NCBI GenBank assembly: GCA_964651385.1
Contig: CAZYYM010000056.1
Coordinates: forward strand, 1-22,936
Reading direction: 5' to 3'
Origin: GCA-001735895 sp964651385
GTDB taxonomy: Bacteria; Pseudomonadota; Gammaproteobacteria; GCA-001735895
DNA length: 22,936 nucleotides
Part shown: piece by piece, positions 7,739-14,722 of the stretch
Layout: each line of letters opens with the position of its first letter
How positions within the stretch are numbered: position 1 is the stretch's first letter
Made by a program: the position numbers and the translations under genes
The notes under the pieces: model-generated
What the model was told of the DNA's origin: nothing
The model's database searches: none
Seen by the model: the letters and a program-made list of their open reading frames with translations, nothing else

Positions 7739-10303
7739 ATGCATGATATAGCATTGGATTTACTGATCCTACTCGGTGGGGTGTGGTTAGTCGCAGTCAC
7801 TTTACGTCCGCTCGGTCTGCCAACCATCATGGGCGAATTAATCGTCGGTGTCGTGCTGGGTCCTGCTGTCCTGGGTCTGATTGAGCCGGGCGAACTCATC
7901 CAGTTACTGGCTGAAATCGGTATTTTCTTTCTCATGTTTCATGCCGGGGTTGAGACCCAGCCGGTAGAATTTTTCCAGGCCTTAAAAAAATCGCTAGGTG
8001 TTGCGGTAGTTGGTGCTATCGTGCCCTTCGCGGTCAGTTTCGGTATTGCCCTGTTGTTTGGAATGGATTTGGTAGGCGCTACTTTCGTCGGCTTGACCAT
8101 GACCGCAACTGCGGTAGTCATTACACTTAAGAGCCTGAAAGATCTCGGCCTGGTCAATACTCAGGTCGCTCGCGTCATTATCGCCAGTTGCGTGATCGAC
8201 GATTTATTGACTCTGATTTTCTTTGGATTGGTAATCGGCGTACTGTCAGGCGGCGAATTTGAACCTATGACGATCTTTATCACCCTGGGTAAAGTGATCG
8301 GCTTCGCTATTGTAGCCGGGTTATTGGGGCGCTTTGTTTATCCCCTTTTGTCGTTACCATTTCGTTCTGAAGGCGGCAAGGGTTTCACATTTGTTTTGGT
8401 CATGGCCCTCGCAATGGGCCTATTCGCAGAATCGATAGGATTACATATTATTCTGGGCGCCTATGTCGCAGGTTTATTCTTTGAAGAAAAGGTGGCCCAT
8501 CCCAATCTGGTTCGCATCGTCAAAGACCGGGCTTATGGCATTGCCTATTCATTCCTGGGCCCGATATTCTTTATTTCACTGGGTTTTTCCATCACCTTCG
8601 ATATTTCTATTTCAAACGTCATCTTTATCATAGTATTGACGCTTGCGGTCATTGTGGGACAGACCGTTAGCGCCGGGGGCATGGCAATACGGATGGGATT
8701 ATCTGGCCGCGAAGCGTTGACAGTCGGTGTCGGCATGTGTGGTCGTGCTGAGATAGCATTCATTCTTGCATCTCTGGCGCTGGCACAGGGCGCAATTGAC
8801 CAGCCCGCATTTTCAGCACTGATATTTACCGCCTTCCTGTTAAATTTGTTCACACCATTAGCCCTGAAAGGCTGTGCGATCATGCTGGAAGGCAAGGCAA
8901 CACCTCAGGCAGACGCTACCAGCGGGCTCATTCAGATTGACAAATTCGATTCCCCGCTTGTTGAGGAATATCACTACGAAGGAAAACTGTTACACGAATT
9001 GGCCGATCTGGACGATGCAGTGGTCATCTACGGCTATGGCCCGGAAATCGTTTCTTTAATGGAGAAACTCGAAAGTGGGAATATACCAACGCTGGTCATA
9101 GAGGAAAACGAAACCGTAGCACGTCGCTTACAGGCTCGTGGCATACATGTTGTTCACGCATCAGTTTCCGAGGGTGATCTGGATTTAAAGCCCATTAGTA
9201 AGGCCAGAGCACTGGTGGCCAACGGTGATGACGAATATAACGCCTCGCTGGCACTCAGCGCGCGGGAACTGGGATTTACCGGACCAATCGTGGCGCTAAT
9301 CGACAATCCTAATCGTCGCGCACCATTACAACTTGCAGGCGCCACGGCTGCATTTACACCAACGCATGTACTTGCAGCGGCAGTAGCGGTACGGGTGAGC
9401 GCGAAAATTAGTCCCAGAATCCTAGGAACCCAAATGCTGGGAGATCAACTCGAAGTAGTCGAAATAAGGATTCACGAGCAAAGTACTCTCGCTGGTAAAA
9501 CCTTGAACGAATCAGCTATATTGGCACATACCGGCGTTCATATTGTAGGTCAATGGCGACAGGGCAAACTCGAATCGCCCCCCGCCAGAGATCAATTACT
9601 GAACACTGGAATGATACTGGTCGCTGCCGGAAATCCAGCCAATATAGTAAAGCTTGAAACATTGGTAAAACCGCTCAGGGAAGATGACAAAATTATCGTA
9701 GCAGGCTACGGCGAAGTTGGTAGCAAATTAGTAGAAATGCTTGGCGATTCGGGTAACAACCTTTGCGTTATAGACAGTAAAAAAGCCTCTGAAGTTAATT
9801 TAGTTGGTGACATTCTTGATTCTGCGACGCTTGATAAGGCAGTAGTATCCGAAGCGCGTGTCGTTGTATTGGCCTGTGAAAACGACAGTGCCACCCTGCT
9901 CGCCACTAAAGTGGTTCGCGATTTCGCACCCGACGTGCCCATCGTCGCCTGCGCAGCACTGGAAGAAAATGTAAAACGCATTCAACAAGGCGGTGCTGAT
10001 TTGGCATTATCAGTCAGTCAGGTGGCCGGACAATTGCTCACCCATCACATACTCGGAGAAATGGCGGCACAACAAGCGCATATTAGACTGGTTAAGCGTA
10101 CGGTGAGGCCCGCACTGGCCGGTCTTCACCCTCACAACGCGCCTGCCGTATTGGATAATCAATGTCGTATAATTGCTATTGGGCGGGGTGATCATACAAC
10201 ATTGGATTTACCGCTGGATTATATGCTTTTAGAGAGTGACGAGATCTATATTTGCGGCACTGTAGAAGGCTTAAAACAGTTTGACGAATCGCTGAATAAT
10301 TAA
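7739..10303 (+). CDS. CPA2-family cation/proton antiporter with two tandem RCK (TrkA) modules
   Basis: A Kef/YbaL-like inner-membrane antiporter, most likely exchanging K+ or Na+ for protons. Residues 1-385 form the exchanger domain of about 12 spans; it includes GELIVGVVLGP, FHAGVET, and the conserved Asp pair D154-D155 (VIDDLL) typical of the ion site. The rest is cytoplasmic and, unusually, holds two RCK units. The first has a Rossmann start at about 428 (VVIYGYGPEI) lacking the last glycine of G-x-G-x-x-G, then a TrkA-C-like part (EVVEIRIHEQSTLAGKTL). The second starts at about 654 with intact GYGEVG and ends in another TrkA-C-like part. GGGAAG before ATG 7739 reads as GGGAAG at 6-11 bases and supports the start. 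The specific ion and regulator ligand are unknown. Confidence 0.88.
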   Translation: MHDIALDLLILLGGVWLVAVTLRPLGLPTIMGELIVGVVLGPAVLGLIEPGELIQLLAEIGIFFLMFHAGVETQPVEFFQALKKSLGVAVVGAIVPFAVSFGIALLFGMDLVGATFVGLTMTATAVVITLKSLKDLGLVNTQVARVIIASCVIDDLLTLIFFGLVIGVLSGGEFEPMTIFITLGKVIGFAIVAGLLGRFVYPLLSLPFRSEGGKGFTFVLVMALAMGLFAESIGLHIILGAYVAGLFFEEKVAHPNLVRIVKDRAYGIAYSFLGPIFFISLGFSITFDISISNVIFIIVLTLAVIVGQTVSAGGMAIRMGLSGREALTVGVGMCGRAEIAFILASLALAQGAIDQPAFSALIFTAFLLNLFTPLALKGCAIMLEGKATPQADATSGLIQIDKFDSPLVEEYHYEGKLLHELADLDDAVVIYGYGPEIVSLMEKLESGNIPTLVIEENETVARRLQARGIHVVHASVSEGDLDLKPISKARALVANGDDEYNASLALSARELGFTGPIVALIDNPNRRAPLQLAGATAAFTPTHVLAAAVAVRVSAKISPRILGTQMLGDQLEVVEIRIHEQSTLAGKTLNESAILAHTGVHIVGQWRQGKLESPPARDQLLNTGMILVAAGNPANIVKLETLVKPLREDDKIIVAGYGEVGSKLVEMLGDSGNNLCVIDSKKASEVNLVGDILDSATLDKAVVSEARVVVLACENDSATLLATKVVRDFAPDVPIVACAALEENVKRIQQGGADLALSVSQVAGQLLTHHILGEMAAQQAHIRLVKRTVRPALAGLHPHNAPAVLDNQCRIIAIGRGDHTTLDLPLDYMLLESDEIYICGTVEGLKQFDESLNN

Positions 10304-10407
10304 TTTGAATTCTTACTTATACCCTATTCCTGTAGTAACTTCTAAACAAAACCTCCTAACATTCTGACCACAAATAAAAAATCACATCCCTGTGAAATCA
10401 CGCACAA

Positions 10408-10423
10408 CCACTAGATATTGTAT
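10408..10423 (+). promoter_or_regulatory. NrdR-box-like operator, upstream copy
   Basis: The core CTAGATATTG matches the NrdR consensus core C-w-A-t-A-T-a-T-w-G at 9 of 10 positions, with 4 of 6 flanking bases also matching. It lies exactly 32 bp upstream of the second, better copy, which is the spacing expected of tandem NrdR boxes. Assignment is by motif only. Confidence 0.45.
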
Positions 10424-10438
10424 GTTGTATTATTAATT

Positions 10439-10456
10439 ATCACAATATATTGTGAT
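10439..10456 (+). promoter_or_regulatory. Perfect 18-bp palindrome, NrdR-box-like operator
   Basis: ATCACAATATATTGTGAT equals its own reverse complement. Its centre CAATATATTG matches the NrdR core at 10 of 10 positions. The right half contains TTGTGA (10450-10455), which serves as a -35 hexamer, so a bound repressor would block the promoter. A smaller TCACA-N4-TGTGA repeat lies further upstream at 10382-10395. Confidence 0.6.
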
Positions 10457-10477
10457 TCTAATTATTCCGGATATACT
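10450..10477 (+). promoter_or_regulatory. Sigma-70 promoter for the zinc-ribbon gene
   Basis: TTGTGA (10450-10455, 4/6) and TATACT (10472-10477, 5/6) are separated by 16 bases. Transcription would start near 10484 and leave a leader of about 30 bases ending in GAGG (10507-10510) before ATG 10515. The -35 lies inside the 18-bp palindrome. Confidence 0.5.
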
Positions 10478-10514
10478 TGCGGCTGAAACAATTAGCGAAT
10501 CAAAGCGAGGCTCT

Positions 10515-10721
10515 ATGAAATGTCCTAACTGCAGTTCAGCGATGTATTTATTCGACCAGAATGCCACTAAAAGAAGCCTTGTCACATTTTATCGCTGCAC
10601 GAACTGTATAGGGGAACACATTTCTGCTGAACCACTGGATACGATGAGATTGAACGCTGAGGATGATGGCCTATTTGCATCGAATTCGCCTTTACAACAT
10701 AAACAATTACTCATGGTCTAA
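10515..10721 (+). CDS. Small zinc-ribbon protein of unknown function
   Basis: I do not recognise this 68-residue protein. It has two Cys pairs, C3-x2-C6 and C28-x2-C31 (MKCPNC and YRCTNC), the spacing of a zinc ribbon, then an acidic/polar tail (LNAEDDGLFAS) with no predicted structure. The frame is open back to a GTG at 10452, but that lies inside the palindrome and the -35 of its own promoter. ATG 10515 has GAGG four bases upstream and puts the zinc ribbon at the N-terminus. It resembles NrdR only in having an N-terminal ribbon; there is no ATP-cone domain. A second small gene follows 49 bases later. Confidence 0.75.
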   Translation: MKCPNCSSAMYLFDQNATKRSLVTFYRCTNCIGEHISAEPLDTMRLNAEDDGLFASNSPLQHKQLLMV

Positions 10722-10770
10722 AAATCCAGGCGCTACAAACCAATAGCAAACGAAGGCAGTGAGGTTTTAG

Positions 10771-10899
10771 ATGCAACAATATGAAATTCGCGATCAGTAC
10801 AGAGCCAAGGGTATACGGCTCAAATTAATCGAGCGATTAATTTATTTGCCTGGTGCTGCGGTCATTGTTTATGGTTTTTGGCTGGTTTTGACAGTATGA
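10771..10899 (+). CDS. Small single-span membrane protein, 42 aa
   Basis: I do not recognise this protein. ATG 10771 is preceded by GAGG with a six-base spacer (10761-10770), a good ribosome site. The N-terminal half is polar and basic (YEIRDQYRAKGIRLKLIER); residues 22-42 form a hydrophobic helix (LIYLPGAAVIVYGFWLVLTV), with little after it. By the positive-inside rule the N-terminus would face the cytoplasm. It is likely to share a transcript with the zinc-ribbon gene. Its stop lies in one arm of the inverted repeat that also holds the phoQ stop. Short length leaves real doubt, but start site, composition and position all fit a gene. Confidence 0.55.
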   Translation: MQQYEIRDQYRAKGIRLKLIERLIYLPGAAVIVYGFWLVLTV

Positions 10900-10922
10900 A
10901 TAAAGAGTCCGTTTCATACTGT
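10891..10922. repeat. Perfect 10-bp inverted repeat spanning two convergent gene ends
   Basis: ACAGTATGAA (10891-10900) and TTCATACTGT (10913-10922) are exact reverse complements separated by 12 bases. Each arm encodes Thr-Val-stop (ACA GTA TGA): the end of the 42-aa protein on the + strand and the end of PhoQ on the - strand. RNA from either side could fold it, but no U-run follows on either strand, so it is not a standard intrinsic terminator. Confidence 0.75.
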
Positions 10923-12260
10923 TTGGAGCTTTAATACTACTTTAAGCCCTCCCAGTTGTGATCGGCTAAAGTTCAAGTCTATATTGTAAGTTTTGATAAT
11001 ATCGGCAACGACTGCAAGCCCAATTCCCTGCCCTTCACACACTTCATCCAAACGTGTGCCTCGATTGAGAATTTTTTTTATTTCGTCTTCATCAAGACCA
11101 TCACCATCGTCTTCAATATTAATTTGAATTTCTCTGTTATTTAACGTCAGGCTGGTTAAACGTACAAAACTTTTTCCATACTTGAATGCGTTATCCAAAA
11201 GATTTCCAATCGTTTCGAGAAAATCACCTTCGTCCATACGTAGAAAAATTTCTGTCGGTAGATCGGCCGTTAGCTTAGCCGCTTTATCGATATACACCTT
11301 TTCCAGCGCGGAAATTACTTTAGCCATTAGCGAAACAATTTCTATCGGCCGGACAATTTCGCCTCCACCGACATTGGTAGCCTTTTGTAACTGGTAGGAA
11401 ATTATCTGGTCCATACGATCAACTTGTTCTCCAAGGACTCTGGTCTCGACTGGCTCAAGTCCCGGATCGAGTGAATAGCCCTTTAGCACCGCCAGTGGCG
11501 TCTTCAAGCTATGCGCCAGATCATCCATCGCATTTCGATAGCGTTGGCGCTGGTGTTTTTCTCTATTCAGCAGAATATTGAGATTTTCCGTTAAAGGCGT
11601 TAATTCCTGTGGGTAATTGCCTTCAAAACCGCTTTGCTCACGATCTTCAATCGCCTTTACCTCGCGTCCAACCTGTTTCAATGGGCGCAAACTCCACATC
11701 ATAACCAGGTACATGACAATGAGTAGCAATATTGTAGTCAGTATCAGCCAGGCCCATAGCGTTTGCCTGAATTGATCTCTTTGCCCGAAATAGCGTGTCG
11801 CGTCCTGCCATACAACAACGTCGTAGCGTTGCAATCGATCACGCACGTCGGGCCATAGCAATGCAAATGCCAGTCTGAAATAAGGTTTATTACTTTCATA
11901 CATGATACGAAACTGCCAGTCACCAGGATCCAATTTTTCAATATCGGGAAAACCATCAGTCACCGAACGCGAATGCCAGATTACTTCCCTGCGCTGGTTA
12001 TATAACAAGGCATTTAAACCCGAACCTTTTGTCATTAAACTGCTTTCAAACAGCCGCTCCCTGGCAACCGTAATACTCATACCCGAGCGATTGCGATCTA
12101 CCGCAGCCAACAGGGCGTATATCAGCTGCTGCATACGATTTTCTTCTGCCGCCAGGGCGCGTTCGACGACAGCACGCTCAAGCGCGATTGCCGTTAGTAT
12201 CATAAAAGTGACCAGAACGATCATCGATACCAGAGTCAAGCGTGATTTGATTGAAGTCAT
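10914..12260 (-). CDS. phoQ: PhoQ-type sensor histidine kinase
   Basis: Inner-membrane sensor that phosphorylates the adjacent PhoP. It has a first span at about residues 12-28, a periplasmic sensor of about 140 residues, a second span at about 169-190, a HAMP-like linker, and an H-box DLAHSLKTPLA (His250) that is almost exactly the PhoQ form. The ATPase domain has N-box LLDNAFKYG, and EDDGDGLDEDE and GQGIGLAVV as G-boxes. The sensor lacks the acidic cluster of enteric PhoQ. ATG 12260 lies 13 bases after the phoP stop; a longer in-frame start at 12332 would overlap phoP by 59 bases and lacks a typical membrane N-terminus. Length is 448 aa, and it is co-transcribed with phoP. Confidence 0.88.
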   Translation of the reverse strand: MTSIKSRLTLVSMIVLVTFMILTAIALERAVVERALAAEENRMQQLIYALLAAVDRNRSGMSITVARERLFESSLMTKGSGLNALLYNQRREVIWHSRSVTDGFPDIEKLDPGDWQFRIMYESNKPYFRLAFALLWPDVRDRLQRYDVVVWQDATRYFGQRDQFRQTLWAWLILTTILLLIVMYLVMMWSLRPLKQVGREVKAIEDREQSGFEGNYPQELTPLTENLNILLNREKHQRQRYRNAMDDLAHSLKTPLAVLKGYSLDPGLEPVETRVLGEQVDRMDQIISYQLQKATNVGGGEIVRPIEIVSLMAKVISALEKVYIDKAAKLTADLPTEIFLRMDEGDFLETIGNLLDNAFKYGKSFVRLTSLTLNNREIQINIEDDGDGLDEDEIKKILNRGTRLDEVCEGQGIGLAVVADIIKTYNIDLNFSRSQLGGLKVVLKLQTV

Positions 12261-12273
12261 CGAAACATAAGAT

Positions 12274-12960
12274 TCAAACTTGCTCCACAGGTGCCAGTAT
12301 AAACCTATACCCTCTGCCACGCAGGGTTTCAATCGGTTGTATTTTTTCTTCCGGATCGATCTTCTGTCGTAGACGCCTGATAAAGACCTCTATGACATTA
12401 CTGTCATTATCGGTCTCGTCGTCGTATAAATGTTCTGTGAGCCTGGTTTTTGAGATAACTTCACCGGCATGCATCATCAAATATTCAAGCACCTTGTATT
12501 CGTAGGCAGTCAATTCTATTTCACGTTCGCCTACATGGGTTCGTTGGGTACTGGTATCAAGACTGACTGATTCGCAAACAATACGCGAGTCCGACCATCC
12601 GGAAGCGCGCCGAATCAAAACACGGATACGCGCCATCATTTCTTCATGGTGAAACGGTTTCACCAGATAATCATCTGCACCGGCGTCGAGGCCTTCGACT
12701 TTATCCTGCCAGCGACCCCGAGCCGTGAGAATTAATACCGGAATACGACTGCCTTCCTTGCGAATGGTATTGATCACTTCAAGCCCTGACATTTCGGGCA
12801 GTCCGAGATCGATAATGGCGACATCACAGGGGTACTCTCGTAGCAGAAAAAGACCTTCACTGCCGGTGGTGGTACTATCAACGGCAAATCCCTCCTGCTG
12901 TAACCGTTCGACGATTTGTTTCTGGATATCCAGATCATCTTCTATCACTATGGCGCGCAT
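12274..12960 (-). CDS. phoP: PhoP-type response regulator, OmpR family
   Basis: DNA-binding partner of the adjacent kinase. The 228 residues hold a receiver domain (acid pocket EDD 7-9, phosphoacceptor Asp51 in IIDLGLPEMSG, Thr79, Lys101 in LVKPF) and a C-terminal winged helix (ELTAYEYKVLEYLM, then VIEVFIRRLRQKI and TLRGRGYRF). ARGRWQDKVEGLDAGADDYLVKPF is close to the PhoP form ARESWQDKVEVL. It starts at ATG 12960, 44 bases after the glycine-zipper gene, and is followed by phoQ after 13 bases. Together they suggest an envelope-stress or divalent-cation response; target genes cannot be read here. Confidence 0.9.
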   Translation of the reverse strand: MRAIVIEDDLDIQKQIVERLQQEGFAVDSTTTGSEGLFLLREYPCDVAIIDLGLPEMSGLEVINTIRKEGSRIPVLILTARGRWQDKVEGLDAGADDYLVKPFHHEEMMARIRVLIRRASGWSDSRIVCESVSLDTSTQRTHVGEREIELTAYEYKVLEYLMMHAGEVISKTRLTEHLYDDETDNDSNVIEVFIRRLRQKIDPEEKIQPIETLRGRGYRFILAPVEQV

Positions 12961-13004
12961 ACTGTCCTCGTTGGTACCGATCCTTCGTTTGAAAAACGGT
13001 TCGA

Positions 13005-13565
13005 TTAAATCACAGGTGATACCTGAATGCGCATTTTAATACGCTTGCCCGGATCATAAGGCATTTCAATTTTATAGCGTTCGCCCCTGTATTTATAGGT
13101 AACCTTGTAACCATCGACGACCTCTTCGTAACTGACCTGCTGCCGGGTACCACAATGTTGCTCATATTCTACCCTGTCGCTATAGTCGGATTTAACATGA
13201 CCATTGACGGCTTCATGGCCAATTTGGGCCCCCAGGATGGCACCGACGGCGGTGGCGAGCTTCTTACCCCGTCCCTTGCCGAATTGATGACCGACAATTC
13301 CTCCGATTAACCCGCCCGCAACCATACCGCCGGCCGATTTGTGATGCCGCGTATGGATCACGGGTTCGTCCCAGCATTCATGAATTGGTTTTGAAACGCG
13401 AATCTCTCGATAAACAGGTGTTACCTTGATAACTCGCGCATAGTCATAGTGCTGTATCTGAAATTCAGAGTCATGCCGATCAGTATTACCCTGCCTGTGA
13501 TCGGCCAGCAGCGTTGGTGACAGTATTAATAATGCGATAGCGATTGTAGATTTCATTGTTTTCAT
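13005..13565 (-). CDS. Glycine-zipper 2TM-domain envelope protein
   Basis: Exported protein of 186 residues with a signal peptide (MKTMKSTIAIALLILSPTLLA, cleavage probably before Asp22) and no lipobox cysteine. Its centre is a glycine zipper (AGGMVAGGLIGGIVGHQFGKG, then a second GxxxG run), as in SlyB/RcnB-like and Rick_17kDa families, which insert in the outer membrane. Two cysteines (HECWDE, EQHCGTR) flank the zipper. ATG 13565 has GGAGA six bases upstream. It lies 44 bases ahead of phoP in the same direction and is probably the first gene of a three-gene operon. In enteric bacteria the glycine-zipper lipoprotein SlyB is under PhoP control, so feedback is possible, but that is inference. 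Confidence 0.85.
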   Translation of the reverse strand: MKTMKSTIAIALLILSPTLLADHRQGNTDRHDSEFQIQHYDYARVIKVTPVYREIRVSKPIHECWDEPVIHTRHHKSAGGMVAGGLIGGIVGHQFGKGRGKKLATAVGAILGAQIGHEAVNGHVKSDYSDRVEYEQHCGTRQQVSYEEVVDGYKVTYKYRGERYKIEMPYDPGKRIKMRIQVSPVI

Positions 13566-13784
13566 ACCAGTCTCCCGGTGATTGTTAGATGACTGGCAAT
13601 ATAGTCCGGTGTAACTGAATTGGGGCTTAATAAGAATTGACCGTGGAATATTTCCTGAATGTATACCTATAGTTGAATGGGAAATTTATCTCATGGCAGC
13701 TGGTTCATTACCTTCTGTTTTACCGGGCACATACTTTTCAATAAGGATGAATTACCCATAGGATCAAAGCGATCCAGATAATTG

Positions 13785-14582
13785 TCAGAAAACTGCCATG
13801 GCAGCCTCAATCAACTGCTTGACTTCGGATACCTCAAACGGCTTGTCAACAATCGCTGATACACCATCCTGCTGTACCGCAGCAAGTTTCCCGGCATCAC
13901 CTTCTGTGGTTACCATCAAAACCGGCACGGAGCTTTGGCTACTTTCATTTCGGATAAATCGTAGCAATTCGTGCCCATCGACTTCGGGCATATTGAAATC
14001 AGTCACAATCAGATCAAAGTGATTAGATTGAATCAAGGGCATGGCTTCGGCGCCATCTTTGGCTTCGGTAATTTTTTCTATGCCCATTTTATTCAAAGTA
14101 CGACCAATCATCTTACGAGCCATACCACTGTCGTCTACCACCAGTACCTCCATGTTTTCCGGATCCAGATCTTCCAGCTCTATCTGGTCGGGATGTTCCC
14201 AATCCATAGTATTCATTACCGCACGCTGCAAATCCTTAACTTCAAAGGGTTTGGGCAGAACCGCCGAGGCACCAGCCTGCTTGATAGGATCGAGTTCGCG
14301 GAATGAAGTGGTAGTCGAAATCAGTATAAAAGGTGTATTTTCGGTGAACGAGTTCTCTCGCATTTTCAACACCAGATCTCTTCCGGTCATGTCCTCGAGA
14401 TGCAACGAGCTGATGACCAGATCGGGTACGTCATCAAAAATGGATTCCAGCGCCGCCGTACCGTTTCCAAAATGTTTAAACTGCTTGATACCAAGAGTTT
14501 CAAACTGCTGAATGACAATTTTACCTTGCGCTCGCGAAGGTTCGATCAGTACCACGAAAAGCCCTGCAAGCTGATGTTCCAT
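13785..14582 (-). CDS. Response regulator with two receiver domains, first degenerate
   Basis: A 265-residue protein made of two CheY-like receivers and no output domain. The second (about 144-265) is complete: acid pair D150-D151, phosphoacceptor D195 (VTDFNMPEVDG), T225/T226 and K247 (VDKPF). The first (about 9-128) keeps the fold and K111 (LPKPF) but has Glu14-Pro15 at the acid pair and Ser59 where the phosphoacceptor Asp should be, so it should not be phosphorylated. The reading frame is open from TTG 14600, with further ATGs at 14588 and 14582; AGGG seven bases before 14582 picks the last. No kinase is adjacent; the spacing of 219 bases to the glycine-zipper gene makes a shared transcript uncertain. 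Partner unknown. Confidence 0.85.
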   Translation of the reverse strand: MEHQLAGLFVVLIEPSRAQGKIVIQQFETLGIKQFKHFGNGTAALESIFDDVPDLVISSLHLEDMTGRDLVLKMRENSFTENTPFILISTTTSFRELDPIKQAGASAVLPKPFEVKDLQRAVMNTMDWEHPDQIELEDLDPENMEVLVVDDSGMARKMIGRTLNKMGIEKITEAKDGAEAMPLIQSNHFDLIVTDFNMPEVDGHELLRFIRNESSQSSVPVLMVTTEGDAGKLAAVQQDGVSAIVDKPFEVSEVKQLIEAAMAVF

Positions 14583-14619
14583 AGTCATACCCTGTTTCAA
14601 ATCTTTAATGCATATCCCC

Positions 14620-14628
14620 TATATAGCA
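14620..14628 (-). promoter_or_regulatory. Extended -10 for the two-receiver gene
   Basis: Read on the - strand: TGC-TATATA, a 5/6 match to the -10 with the TG extension, 32 bases or so before the preferred ATG. No -35 is seen. The divergent yadG promoter must also lie within 14601-14722, but I cannot identify it. Confidence 0.35.
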
Positions 14629-14722
14629 CAGCTGCAATTGTTTTTTTCCGGCATTCAAACAGCCTTGCTTTTTGGTAATGAAAGCCTAAGCTAGTGCGCT
14701 GATTAAATTCGCGGATCAGCAT

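Noticed and set aside
10382..10401. TCACA-N4-TGTGA and overlapping TGTGAaaTCAC repeats
   Set aside because: The spacing is wrong for CRP (TGTGA-N6-TCACA) and the arms are short; listed only as context for the palindrome downstream.
12261..12332. Upstream extension of PhoQ by 24 codons
   Set aside because: Would overlap phoP by 59 bases and adds residues unlike a sensor-kinase N-terminus; ATG 12260 leads straight into the first membrane span.
13566..13680. Three (A/T)TTCA(G/A)-like copies upstream of the glycine-zipper gene as a PhoP box
   Set aside because: Their spacing is 40 and 18 bases, not the 11-base period of a PhoP direct repeat.
13761..13775. GGATC-AAAGC-GATCC hairpin after the two-receiver gene
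   Set aside because: Only five base pairs and no U-run on either strand; too weak for a terminator.
13971..14511. Frames of 111 and 156 codons opposite the two-receiver gene
   Set aside because: Antisense shadows of a clearly recognisable receiver protein.
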